Shown here: positions 6,384-12,322 of the stretch, piece by piece
How the letters are laid out: the number at the start of each line of letters is the position of its first letter
How positions within the stretch are numbered: position 1 is the stretch's first letter
IMG/VR virus record: IMGVR_UViG_3300044701_003550
Coordinates: 1-21,922 of that record
Source of the DNA: a virus
DNA length: 21,922 nucleotides
Reading direction: 5' to 3' (one strand)
Made by a program: the position numbers and the translations under genes
The notes under the pieces: generated by a model
Database searches by the model: none
The model's input: only the letters and a program-made list of their open reading frames with translations
What the model was told of the DNA's origin: nothing

Positions 6384-8142
6384 TGCCCCCGTAGGCCTGG
6401 TTGCGTGGCTGGGGGCGGAAGCCCAGGGCCAGCGAGTCGATCTGGCTGCCGGTCTCATCGAACCAGGCATCGCGGATCGCGTCGTCGATCTCTTCCTGCC
6501 GGGCGGCCTTGGCTTTCTCCTGGTCTTGGGCCGCGGCCTCCACGAAGTAGGCGCAGCCCAGGGCCAGTGCATCAATCCGGTCATCGAACTGCAGCGCGCC
6601 GCGCTCGATCGTGATCCGGCTCATCTGGTACAGCAGTGAGCGGGGGTGGCCAGTTTCCGGGTCACGCTCAGCGCCAGCCCAGTCGCTCTGGATCAGCTCG
6701 GTGTTGAAGATCAACCGGTGCTGCTGGGCCAGCGGGGCCAGGGTGTCGACGATGCGGCGCTCCTTCTGGCCGCTGACGCGCCGCTCCTCCACCGCGCAGG
6801 GATGCAGTTTCTGCATAACCGGCTGCAGGAGGGCGGTGAACATGCCGTCGCCGAGATTGCTCTCCGCCACCACGTCGGAGACGTTCCAGCGCTTGGCGCG
6901 CTCGGCCAGCAGCCGCAGCACCTCCGGCTCGTAGCCGCGAGTGGTGCCGCCGCTCTCCAGTACAAACAGGTTGCCGTTGAGCTCAGCGATCACCGCCCAG
7001 GCCAGCTCGTCGCTGCCGCGGCCGGAGGGGTCGATCGCCAGGATGCAGCGCCAGGTCTCGCTGGCCGGCACCCAGCCCTGCACAACAGCTGGGGAGTGGT
7101 AGAAGCGATCCGCACCCAGGCCGACGCACGGCAGGCTCTGGATGCGGTGCTCGCTGCTGGCGGACCAGGCGACCACCTCCGGCAGCGCCTTGCCATCGAG
7201 GGGCATGACGATCAGATCGCCCAGCCGGATCGGGAACTTGTCGAGGGTCGACAGGCGGCAGTTGAGCATGAACTGCAGCTGCCAGCTCACCTTCGTGCTG
7301 CCCATCTCGCGGCGCAGCAGCTCGTCTTCACCAAAGCGCTCGGGGTCAGTCGGCTGGCCGGCCAGGTGCGGCCGCTCTTCGAGCTCCTCCACCATCAGCG
7401 GGTCCAGGTGCCCCTCGTAGGCATCCCACTGCTCCGGATCAGCCGGGTTCGGGTAGCGGCACGGCCACAGGCGGATCTTGTAGCCCCGCTCGCGCACCAG
7501 CCGCCAGTACATGGAGGTTTCCAGGTGCGGCGTGCCCAGGTAGGCAATCACCCGCGGCAGCACCTGCTCCTCGCTGTCGGGCTTGAGGATGGCCTCCAGC
7601 TCCGTTGATGCCGTCCAGAGCCGCTCCTGTTTGAGCGGAGTGATCGAGTTGTTGAGCGTCTCGATGTCGTCCGGGTAGATGGCGGTGGCCCGTTTGCCGG
7701 TCAGCGACGGCGACAGGATTCCCACAGCGCGGACACTCGGGCTCTGGTCCACCACCGAGGGGCCCACGTCGAAAGCCTTGGTTGAGCTGCGCCCATCGGC
7801 GCGGGGTTCCAGGCAGCGGAGGATGTCGATGTCACGGATGCACCGCGCCATGAAGGTGGTGATCTCCATCGCCTTCTCAGCGGTGGAACCCGGGATCAGG
7901 ATCTTCTCGTTGAAGGGATCCACCCGTAGCCGGTGCAGTGCACGGAAGGCGGTGATCGTGCTCTTGGCCACGCCACGAAAGCCCACCGTGATCGAGCGGT
8001 TCGGGCCGGTCTCCAGCCAATCGCAGATGCGCAGCTGCTGTTTGGTCGGCTCATCCGCCAGGTTGAGCTCCCGCAGCAGGTAGCAGGCGAAGTAGGCGAA
8101 CCGCCCAGCGCCCAGCTCCGGCGGGATCGGAACCCAGCTCAA
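6373..8142 (-). CDS. Terminase large subunit (T7 gp19-like packaging ATPase/nuclease)
   Basis: A 589-aa protein, the size of T7-like large terminases. An ATPase P-loop-like motif VGFRGVAKST lies at ~53-62, in the variant form seen in gp19 relatives, with Walker B ATAIYPDD at ~152-159. The nuclease domain starts near 368 with LAIDPSGRGSDELAW (Asp371), continues with VAESNLGDG (Glu427) and ends with FDDRIDALALG (Asp521/Asp524), the RNase H-like acidic set. It pumps DNA into the prohead and cuts concatemers. The start is TTG 8142, preceded by GGGAGGGG on the minus strand, and that site is partly buried in an inverted repeat (8144-8182). The gene is inverted relative to TerS and the tail genes. 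Confidence 0.93.
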   Translation of the reverse strand: MSWVPIPPELGAGRFAYFACYLLRELNLADEPTKQQLRICDWLETGPNRSITVGFRGVAKSTITAFRALHRLRVDPFNEKILIPGSTAEKAMEITTFMARCIRDIDILRCLEPRADGRSSTKAFDVGPSVVDQSPSVRAVGILSPSLTGKRATAIYPDDIETLNNSITPLKQERLWTASTELEAILKPDSEEQVLPRVIAYLGTPHLETSMYWRLVRERGYKIRLWPCRYPNPADPEQWDAYEGHLDPLMVEELEERPHLAGQPTDPERFGEDELLRREMGSTKVSWQLQFMLNCRLSTLDKFPIRLGDLIVMPLDGKALPEVVAWSASSEHRIQSLPCVGLGADRFYHSPAVVQGWVPASETWRCILAIDPSGRGSDELAWAVIAELNGNLFVLESGGTTRGYEPEVLRLLAERAKRWNVSDVVAESNLGDGMFTALLQPVMQKLHPCAVEERRVSGQKERRIVDTLAPLAQQHRLIFNTELIQSDWAGAERDPETGHPRSLLYQMSRITIERGALQFDDRIDALALGCAYFVEAAAQDQEKAKAARQEEIDDAIRDAWFDETGSQIDSLALGFRPQPRNQAYGGIKR

Positions 8143-8143
8143 A

Positions 8144-8182
8144 GTGAAACCCCTCCCACCACAAAGGCAGAAGGGGTTTCAC
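8144..8182 (-). promoter_or_regulatory. 11-bp inverted repeat over the TerL ribosome-binding region
   Basis: GTGAAACCCCT (8144-8154) and AGGGGTTTCAC (8172-8182) are perfect inverted repeats with a 17-nt loop. In minus-strand mRNA the stem includes part of the purine-rich GGGAGGGG just before the TerL TTG start, so folding could limit TerL translation. No T-run follows in either direction, so a simple terminator is less likely. Confidence 0.55.
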
Positions 8183-8246
8183 CAACCACCAACCGCCACA
8201 TGACGGCTGGAACGCAACAGCACCACCTGTACACGCTGATCACAGC

Positions 8247-8474
8247 TTAGGCCTCCTCGACCACCCAGGCTTCGTTGACATCTGGGGTGGCGGGGTCATC
8301 GCCCTTGAACTCACCCTTTGCGGTGCGTGAGCGCTTCTTCGTTGCGGGCTTCGGCGCTGGCAGAGGACAACCACCTCCCAGAGCCGCTTCCGCAGCGCGG
8401 ACCACTTCTTCGGGAACGTCGCTGCCATAGCTCTGCAGGCCGAGACGAATCCGCTCGTCATTGGTGACGTACAC
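8247..8474 (-). CDS. Small acidic-tailed unknown protein upstream of TerL
   Basis: A 75-aa protein from GTG 8474; an in-frame TAG lies 24 nt upstream with no other start in between. It has a helical N-terminus (NDERIRLGLQSYGSDVPEEV, then VRAAEAALGGG), a Pro/Ala/Lys linker (APKPATKKRSRTAKG) and an acidic C-terminus (DVNEAWVVEEA). The layout resembles small phage proteins beside the terminase, but I do not recognise the family. The start codon sits inside a TGCA-type motif. It is co-directional with TerL, about 100 bp upstream of it. Confidence 0.6.
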   Translation of the reverse strand: MYVTNDERIRLGLQSYGSDVPEEVVRAAEAALGGGCPLPAPKPATKKRSRTAKGEFKGDDPATPDVNEAWVVEEA

Positions 8475-8481
8475 AGGTGCA
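8470..8481 (-). promoter_or_regulatory. TGCA-type motif overlapping a GTG start
   Basis: On the minus strand TGCACCTGTGTA spans the GTG start of the 8247-8474 gene. It is identical to the 12-mer at 6105-6116, and both are one base from TGCA-N4-TGCA. Confidence 0.5.
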
Positions 8482-8516
8482 AAGCAGATAGTCCCACGCT
8501 ACCCATTGACAGTCGG

Positions 8517-8891
8517 TCATTCCAGCGAGGATTGGAACTGAGCCCATAGATGGCCGCGGCGCTTTGGCCCACCCACCGATGCCAGGTAGGGGTTCACCAG
8601 GTAGTAGCTCTCGCCGGTGCGTTGGTCCAACACCTTCGACACCAGGCCCTCCCGCTTGAGGCGGGTGATGGCACTGACGCAGACCGGCAGCTTGATGCTC
8701 AGCCGCTCGGCGATGTACTTGGCCGTCACGTGCGCTCTACCGCTGCGCCAGTTGACGTAGTTGAGCAGGGTCAGGAACACCGCAGCATCCCGCAGCTCCA
8801 GCTTCCGCTGCCCCAGCAGGGCAATGGTCGAATCCAGATCTCGTTGATGGACCATCACGAAACCCTCGTCACCGTCCTCTCTAGACTTCAT
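8517..8891 (-). CDS. Winged-helix protein, RepL-like
   Basis: A 124-aa protein starting at ATG 8891, chosen because GGAGG lies 8 nt upstream; a TTG at 8906 is weaker. The centre reads LELRDAAVFLTLLNYVNWRS, then HVTAKYIAERLSIKLPVCVS, AITRLKREGLVSKVL and SYYLVNPYLASVGG: a winged helix-turn-helix followed by a Y-x-x-N-P strand, the layout of RepL-type plasmid replication proteins and related phage regulators. It could be a transcription regulator or replication initiator. It faces the non-coding region 8892-9579, which has an inverted repeat (GAGTC-ATTC-GACTC) near 8920-8935, a possible own operator. The fold is fairly sure, the role is not. Confidence 0.7.
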   Translation of the reverse strand: MKSREDGDEGFVMVHQRDLDSTIALLGQRKLELRDAAVFLTLLNYVNWRSGRAHVTAKYIAERLSIKLPVCVSAITRLKREGLVSKVLDQRTGESYYLVNPYLASVGGPKRRGHLWAQFQSSLE

Positions 8892-9074
8892 CCAGTCAGC
8901 CTCCAACTGACGAGCCCCAACGAGTCATTCGACTCATCCGCCCATGAAGCCTCTGACCAGGCCAGTGGGCGGAAGGGGTTTGGCAAGGCTCAGATTAACC
9001 CCCAAGCAACAGAGGTGCAGAGCAAACCGGTCTCCCACTGCCCTGTTTCCCGGACTCTCTGATCTCTCTACTGG

Positions 9075-9094
9075 TACACAGAGGCGTAGGACAG
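9075..9094. promoter_or_regulatory. Composite regulatory site (TACACAGAGG + GGCGTAGGACAG)
   Basis: TACACAGAGGCG (a TGCA-type half site) runs into GGCGTAGGACAG, the reverse complement of CTGTCCTACGCC found at 11017-11028 and (minus its first base context) at 16707-16718. Both motif families are placed next to each other here, as at 12291-12322 and 16686-16749. Confidence 0.45.
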
Positions 9095-9279
9095 CGAATC
9101 CACCCCAGGGATCCCCCGTATGCAGATACGCAGGACAGAGATCGGGGAAGACCTGCGGCAGATGGGTGCGGGATTGGGAGAAGGTCGGGGAATAAGGGGA
9201 GGTCCGTTTTGGGGTCGCGTGTTGTGGTGGTGACCCCAGCGCTGGGAGCAGCGGGTTCCCCCCCGTAGGGGGTGACCTA

Positions 9280-9300
9280 GGCGCCCCTGGGCGCCGTTCT
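9280..9300 (+). terminator. Possible intrinsic terminator
   Basis: GGCGCC-CCTG-GGCGCC is a 6-bp GC stem with a 4-nt loop followed by GTTCTTCT, a weak T-rich tail. It could block read-through into the early region. No plus-strand gene ends just upstream, so function is uncertain. Confidence 0.3.
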
Positions 9301-9494
9301 TCTGGCTGTTGCTGCCCTGCAGGCATCCGGCAGCCGAGAAGGCAGGCCACCCCTGGCATTGATGCGGATTTGAGATCCGCTGTAGTGGGCTGGGCCTGGA
9401 TCGTCACGCCTGCCGTGGCCAGGTGCCGGGCCGCGCAGTGTGACTGAATGTAAAGAGTTATTACAGATTGAAGAACGGCAGCCCCTGCCATCCA

Positions 9495-9506
9495 TGCACA
9501 GGTGCA
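9495..9506 (+). promoter_or_regulatory. TGCA-N4-TGCA motif at the start of the accessory gene string
   Basis: TGCACAGGTGCA, an exact family member, lies 74 bp upstream of the first small gene (9580) and 9 nt before an ATG at 9516 whose frame is otherwise unsupported. Confidence 0.5.
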
Positions 9507-9556
9507 ACACAGGCCATGATGTCGGCAGATGCGCTGCACTACTGCAACGCATTGCC

Positions 9557-9571
9557 AACCACCAACCACCC
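9557..9571 (+). promoter_or_regulatory. (AACCACC)n leader before the gene at 9580
   Basis: AACCACCAACCACCC ends 8 nt before the ATG. It is a member of the leader family also seen before 9775, 10217 and 12682. No purine-rich Shine-Dalgarno is present. Confidence 0.55.
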
Positions 9572-9579
9572 AACAACAG

Positions 9580-9735
9580 ATGACCTCCAACGCTCGCGCC
9601 TACGCGTTCGTCTCCCTGGCTGTGCTGGCCCATGCCGGGCTGCCGCTGCTGCTGACACCGGCCGCACCCATCGGCGCCGCCCTGCTGCTAGTGGCCACGC
9701 CTGCCGCCGCCGCTGTAGGCGCTTCCCTCCGCTGA
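9580..9735 (+). CDS. Small hydrophobic membrane protein
   Basis: A 51-aa protein from the ATG after the AACCACC leader. Almost all of it is hydrophobic: YAFVSLAVLAHAGLPLLLT (residues ~8-26) and GAALLLVATPAAAAVGASL (~32-50), two likely membrane helices in a hairpin. No charged functional site is present. It could be a membrane moron or holin-like protein. Support is the leader, length and composition; no family is recognised. Confidence 0.5.
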   Translation: MTSNARAYAFVSLAVLAHAGLPLLLTPAAPIGAALLLVATPAAAAVGASLR

Positions 9736-9739
9736 TCAC

Positions 9740-9767
9740 AACCACCAACCACCAACCACCAACCACC
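9740..9767 (+). repeat. Four perfect 7-bp AACCACC repeats before the gene at 9775
   Basis: AACCACC is repeated four times head to tail without a mismatch, ending 7 nt before the ATG. It is the longest example of this leader family and lies wholly between the stop of one gene and the start of the next. Confidence 0.8.
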
Positions 9768-9774
9768 GCGACCC

Positions 9775-9963
9775 ATGACCTACGAAGAATCGGTCCTCGA
9801 CTACTGCGACCAACACGGCAGCCTCAGCCTTGGGGACGCCTCGCAGCTGCTGGCCGACCACGGTTTCAGCCTTGCCGACGTCTACGAGGACGACCACGGG
9901 GTGAGCCCTGTGGCCCTCGACGAGCGCAACGGCGAAGCCCTGCTGGCCTGGCTGGGGTATTGA
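9775..9963 (+). CDS. Small acidic protein
   Basis: A 62-aa, strongly acidic protein (MTYEESVLDYCDQHGSLSLG, later SLADVYEDDHG and ALDERNGEALLAWLGY) with a helical pattern and no membrane segment. Acidic small phage proteins are sometimes DNA mimics or inhibitors of host enzymes, but nothing here proves that. It starts after four AACCACC repeats and ends 3 bp before the next ATG. The family is not recognised. Confidence 0.55.
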   Translation: MTYEESVLDYCDQHGSLSLGDASQLLADHGFSLADVYEDDHGVSPVALDERNGEALLAWLGY

Positions 9964-9966
9964 GCC

Positions 9967-10149
9967 ATGCGCAGCACCGCCTCCGCCCTGTCCGCTGGGC
10001 TCCTGACGCTCTGGGCCCTGGTAGCCCTCGCCGACAAGCCCGCACCACTGCCCGCCGCGGCCACCACACCAGCGCCACTGGTGACCGCTCCGGCGGCTCC
10101 CAGCGCTCTCGGGGACGTCCGCACCCTCAGCCGCTACCCCGGCAACTGA
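9967..10149 (+). CDS. Small secreted or membrane-tethered protein
   Basis: A 60-aa protein with a signal-peptide-like N-terminus: MRSTASALSAGLLTLWALVA then LADK, with Arg2, a ~14-residue hydrophobic core and a plausible A-x-A-like cleavage region near residue 22. The mature part is Pro/Ala-rich (LPAAATTPAPLVTAPAAPSA). It could be a periplasmic moron protein. It starts 3 bp after the previous stop, so it probably shares a transcript, and its stop is followed by the first of three similar hairpins. Confidence 0.5.
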   Translation: MRSTASALSAGLLTLWALVALADKPAPLPAAATTPAPLVTAPAAPSALGDVRTLSRYPGN

Positions 10150-10158
10150 TCCCATCCC

Positions 10159-10176
10159 GGAGGGCCTCGGCTCTCC
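10159..10176 (+). terminator. Post-stop hairpin 1 of 3
   Basis: GGAGGGC-CTCG-GCTCTCC (7 bp with one G-T pair) begins exactly 9 nt after the TGA at 10147-10149 and is flanked by CCC...GGG. There is no clear T-run. It is the same element as at 10700 and 10955. It may terminate transcription or protect the 3' end. Confidence 0.5.
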
Positions 10177-10196
10177 CTGCTGGGTTCACCAGCACC

Positions 10197-10210
10197 AACC
10201 ACCAACCACC
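10197..10210 (+). promoter_or_regulatory. (AACCACC)2 leader before the gene at 10217
   Basis: Two perfect AACCACC units ending 6 nt before the ATG; no Shine-Dalgarno is visible. Confidence 0.55.
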
Positions 10211-10216
10211 CAATCC

Positions 10217-10690
10217 ATGACCACTGCAACCATGACCAAAGAGCTCAGCCACGCCGAGCAAAACGCCACCGGCTGGGCTGAAGGCATCGCCACCGCCTAC
10301 GAGACCCACGCGTTCTGCGCCGAAGAAGGCCAGGGCCGTTACCTGAGCCAGGCCGCTAAGGCCATGCTCCGGGAGCTCGGCTACGACGGCACCAACCACG
10401 CCCAGGTGCTGGAGGCAATCGAAGAGCAAAGCCGCGAGCAGCCCCTGTCGGTCGAAGTGCGCAACGGCTGGCACACCCCAGGCGAGCAGGACGAAGACGG
10501 CCCGGAAGAGTTCTGCATCCTGCTGAGCACCGGCGGGCCAGCCCTGCGCATCCGAGGCGAGCTCAGCCACGGCGAGCCCGACCGCTGCTGGCTGGAGCAC
10601 CAGGACTGGGGCACGCCCTGGACCCGGTTCTACGACGCAGACCGCGAGGCGCTGCTGTGGTTCGCCGGCCTGTTCTGGTTCGGCGCCTGA
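10217..10690 (+). CDS. Conserved-type phage/plasmid protein of unknown function
   Basis: A 157-aa soluble protein. The N-terminal half is helical and Ala-rich (residues ~8-75). The C-terminal half has a beta-type pattern with conserved-looking stretches: SVEVRNGWHTPGE (~75), EEFCILLSTGGPALRIRGEL (~95-114), then LEHQDWGTPWTRF and EALLWFAGLFWFG at the end. I have seen this C-terminal layout (W-H-x-P, LSTGGPA, DWGTPWT) in uncharacterised phage and plasmid proteins, but no function is known to me. Second in-frame ATG at codon 6. A standard AACCACC leader precedes it and a nested hairpin follows its stop. Confidence 0.75.
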   Translation: MTTATMTKELSHAEQNATGWAEGIATAYETHAFCAEEGQGRYLSQAAKAMLRELGYDGTNHAQVLEAIEEQSREQPLSVEVRNGWHTPGEQDEDGPEEFCILLSTGGPALRIRGELSHGEPDRCWLEHQDWGTPWTRFYDADREALLWFAGLFWFGA

Positions 10691-10694
10691 CCTC

Positions 10695-10727
10695 AGCCCG
10701 GAGGGCTCCGGCCCTCCCTGCTGGGCT
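10695..10727 (+). terminator. Post-stop nested hairpin 2 of 3
   Basis: The inner stem GGAGGGC-TCCG-GCCCTCC (10700-10717) is a perfect 7 bp with a 4-nt loop, enclosed by AGCCC...GGGCT (10695-10699/10723-10727). The inner stem begins 9 nt after the TGA. No T-run follows. It is the strongest member of the family. Confidence 0.55.
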
Positions 10728-10756
10728 CTCCCAGCGACCAACTGCAACTTCAACCC

Positions 10757-10945
10757 ATGGAACCCATCGCCAAGCGCTACGGGCCCACGGCCCCAGCCTT
10801 CAAGCACCCGCAACGAATCAGCGTCACCGTCTCGTGGCACGTCCTGCAAGCCCTGCAGCAGCGCGCCGACCTCGAAGGCCGCAGCCTGTCCAACCTTGCC
10901 GCCTACGAGCTGGAGCGGGCGCTGGCCACCAGAACGCAGCGCTGA
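10757..10945 (+). CDS. Ribbon-helix-helix-type DNA-binding protein
   Basis: A 62-aa protein. Residues ~18-56 (QRISVTVSWHVLQALQQRAD, then EGRSLSNLAAYELERAL) follow the CopG/Arc pattern: a short beta strand with alternating residues, helix A, a turn at G-R-S, and helix B beginning S-L-S-N-L. Such proteins bind DNA as dimers through the paired strands. It is a candidate regulator of the surrounding genes and could read one of the palindromic motifs described here. The upstream region is C/A-rich (CAACTGCAACTTCAACCC) but without perfect AACCACC units. Confidence 0.75.
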   Translation: MEPIAKRYGPTAPAFKHPQRISVTVSWHVLQALQQRADLEGRSLSNLAAYELERALATRTQR

Positions 10946-10954
10946 ACCTCACCC

Positions 10955-10976
10955 GGAGCCGTTGGGGACCGGTTCC
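10955..10976 (+). terminator. Post-stop hairpin 3 of 3
   Basis: GGAGCCG (10955-10961) pairs with CGGTTCC (10970-10976) with one G-T pair and an 8-nt loop. It again starts 9 nt after the TGA and is followed by CTGTGGGG, echoing CTGCTGGG of the other two copies. Confidence 0.45.
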
Positions 10977-10994
10977 CTGTGGGGCTCACCCACC

Positions 10995-11048
10995 AACCAC
11001 CAACCCACCCCTACGCCTGTCCTACGCCAGGCCTAGGACAGTCCTACG
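10995..11048 (+). promoter_or_regulatory. AACCACC leader plus TAGGAC-A-GTCCTA operator-like site
   Basis: AACCACCAACCCACC (10995-11009) is followed by CTGTCCTACGCC (11017-11028) and the 13-bp palindrome TAGGAC-A-GTCCTA (11034-11046), with TGTCCTA/TAGGACA also paired across a 9-nt spacer. The palindrome ends 10 nt before the ATG at 11057, a good place for an operator. Confidence 0.55.
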
Positions 11049-11056
11049 TCACACCT

Positions 11057-11317
11057 ATGCACGACCCTGCACCACTGCAAAGCAACGGCCAAAGCGCGGC
11101 CTGCAGCACCTACCGCGGCTGCCTGCTCACCACAGGCGCCGATTTGCTGGGCCAGCCCCTGATCACCGTCTACCGCCACGACGGCGCCGCCCTGGGCCAG
11201 TACGGGTCCCAGCAGCAGGCCCGCCAGGCCATCGACCACGCCTGCCCCAAGCCCGCCGCGGCCCAACAGGCGCTGCCGTTCAGCGACGGCGCGCAGCTGG
11301 GGCCGCTCTTCCACTGA
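11057..11317 (+). CDS. Small unknown protein under the operator-like site
   Basis: An 86-aa soluble protein (MHDPAPLQSNGQSAACSTYR at the start; then LLTTGADLLGQPLITVYRHD, and a helical QQQARQAIDHACPKP). The middle looks like two beta strands with Y-R-H-D followed by a helix. The start is ATG 11057, 10 nt after a perfect palindrome; a GTG/ATG further upstream would lie inside the operator-like site. It is followed 9 bp later by the next gene. The family is not recognised. Confidence 0.55.
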   Translation: MHDPAPLQSNGQSAACSTYRGCLLTTGADLLGQPLITVYRHDGAALGQYGSQQQARQAIDHACPKPAAAQQALPFSDGAQLGPLFH

Positions 11318-11326
11318 GAAAACGCC

Positions 11327-11515
11327 ATGAACCACATCTCACCAGCCGAAGCCCATTTACTGGCCCAGGCCCTGCGGCCCCGGCTGCAGGCCCTGCTCGA
11401 CTTGCGCGCCGCCCAGGTGCAGACCCTCCCTGCAGGAGATACGGCCTGGGCCGACACCGAGGAGGCGATCGAGCTCTGCACCGGCGCTATGCAGAAGCTG
11501 GAGGCGATCGCATGA
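11327..11515 (+). CDS. Small helical protein
   Basis: A 62-aa protein, almost wholly alpha-helical by sequence pattern (SPAEAHLLAQALRPRLQALL, then DLRAAQVQTLP and a final helix TEEAIELCTGAMQKLEAIA). It overlaps the next gene by ATGA (ATG 11512, TGA 11513-11515), so translation is likely coupled. No known family. Confidence 0.6.
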   Translation: MNHISPAEAHLLAQALRPRLQALLDLRAAQVQTLPAGDTAWADTEEAIELCTGAMQKLEAIA

Positions 11516-11796
11516 CCAACCTTCAAGCCCTCGCGTGGTTCTGTTTCCCGCTTGCGCTGATCCCGCTTGGCCTGCTGTGGCCGCTGTGGCTGCTGCTGGG
11601 GATCGGCTGGGGGATCGCCCGCTGCTTCCGCCCTGCTGGGGTGAAGGCGACGGAGCGGAACCGGGCCAAGGCAAAGGCAAATCTGCAGCGCCAACGCGTG
11701 CGCACCATGGTGCAGATGCACCTCGCCGCCCAGGGCCTGCCTGACACCGCCCGGAACCGGGCGCTCGTGGCCATGCACCTCGGGGGCCAGCAATGA
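11512..11796 (+). CDS. Small inner-membrane protein with basic cytoplasmic tail
   Basis: A 94-aa protein. Residues ~5-36 (LAWFCFPLALIPLGLLWPLW then LLLGIGWGIARCF) form a long hydrophobic stretch able to make two closely spaced membrane helices. Residues ~40-94 are basic and helical (KATERNRAKAKANLQRQRVR, then TMVQMHLAAQGLP). It overlaps both neighbours by ATGA, placing it in a tight operon with the wHTH gene that follows. Possible roles are superinfection exclusion or a membrane-tethered regulator partner, neither proven. Confidence 0.6.
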   Translation: MTNLQALAWFCFPLALIPLGLLWPLWLLLGIGWGIARCFRPAGVKATERNRAKAKANLQRQRVRTMVQMHLAAQGLPDTARNRALVAMHLGGQQ

Positions 11797-12203
11797 CGCA
11801 GCCCAACGACGTGGCCGCCCTGCTGAAGGGGCTGCGCGGAGTGTTCCGCGACCACATGAAGACCACAGGCCGACACGTGGGCCATCCGCCGCTGGTGGCC
11901 GCCGAGGCCCTGCTGTGGATTGCCGGCGGCATCGACCACGGCAGCGACCTGGCCGACGCGATGGGGATGGACCGGAGCACCGCGAACCGGACCATTGCCC
12001 TGCTGCGGGGACGCACCCGCTGGCGGGAAGGGCGCTCGATGCCCAGCCCATTTGGGCTGGTTGAGCTAAGGAAGCACCCGCACCGAAGGGGCTACCAGCT
12101 ATCCCTCACCAGCGACGGAAAGGAGCTGATCGCTAGTACATTTGCATCACATACGGGGCACCCGTACACACCTGGAGAGCAAACCGAATGCGAGTCGCTC
12201 TAA
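11793..12203 (+). CDS. Winged-helix DNA-binding protein 1
   Basis: A 136-aa protein with a MarR-like winged-helix core. HPPLVAAEALLWIAGGIDHG (~residues 31-50) is followed by DLADAMGMDRSTANRTIALL, in which S-D-L-A-D-A-M and D-R-S-T-A-N-R-T-I form the helix-turn-helix. A basic loop and the wing RRGYQLSLTSDGKELI come next. It is probably a phage repressor or transcription switch protein, since it sits just upstream of a second wHTH gene and the integrase. It overlaps the membrane protein by 4 bp. The C-terminal ~20 residues run through a segment similar to the 9011 motif (AGAGCAAACCG). Confidence 0.7.
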   Translation: MTQPNDVAALLKGLRGVFRDHMKTTGRHVGHPPLVAAEALLWIAGGIDHGSDLADAMGMDRSTANRTIALLRGRTRWREGRSMPSPFGLVELRKHPHRRGYQLSLTSDGKELIASTFASHTGHPYTPGEQTECESL

Positions 12204-12290
12204 TCGCCTCGGCCTCAATCCCCTTGGGCCAGTGCTGGCGCGAGGTTTCGGTGTTCCTAGAGGACCACGGAGGCCGGCCGCGACTATCTG

Positions 12291-12322
12291 TGCAGAGGTG
12301 GCAGAGTCCTAGGACTGTCCTA
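12291..12322 (+). promoter_or_regulatory. Composite operator-like site before wHTH gene 2
   Basis: TGCAGAGGTGGCA is followed by the 12-bp perfect palindrome AGTCCTAGGACT and, overlapping it, TAGGAC-T-GTCCTA (12310-12322). The last A is the first base of ATG 12322. This layout is typical of an autoregulated repressor gene; binding is not shown. Confidence 0.6.

Larger units (their letters stand above)
8892..9579. other. Non-coding regulatory region, candidate genome-junction region
   Basis: About 690 bp without a convincing gene. Visible elements: inverted repeat GAGTC-ATTC-GACTC near 8920-8935; AGAGGTGCAGAGCAAACC (~9011); a composite TACACAGAGG/GGCGTAGGACAG site (9075-9094); a G/C hairpin CCCCC-GTA-GGGGG near 9260-9272; a 6-bp GGCGCC stem (9280-9295) followed by GTTCTT; GCGGAT-TTGAG-ATCCGC (9364-9380); a locally AT-rich stretch GTAAAGAGTTATTAC (9450-9464); and TGCACAGGTGCA (9495-9506). 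It lies exactly between the packaging (late) and early blocks, where T7-like phages have their genome ends. Confidence 0.55.

Noticed and set aside
8200-8250. 16-codon ORF after an AACCACC-like tract
   Set aside because: Too short to judge and it overlaps the end of a minus-strand gene; mentioned only within the leader finding.
8944-9195. 83-aa plus-strand ORF in the non-coding region
   Set aside because: Arg-rich, no ribosome site or domain, and it runs through regulatory motifs; kept as non-coding.
9468-10220. 250-aa plus-strand frame across several small genes
   Set aside because: Arg/Pro-rich reading through leaders, stops and starts of better-supported small genes; it depends on GC-rich codons and has no recognisable fold.
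10657-11511. 5' part of the 379-aa frame ending at 11796
   Set aside because: Only the last 94 residues (from ATG 11512) look like a protein; the earlier part is Arg/Pro-rich out-of-frame translation of other genes.
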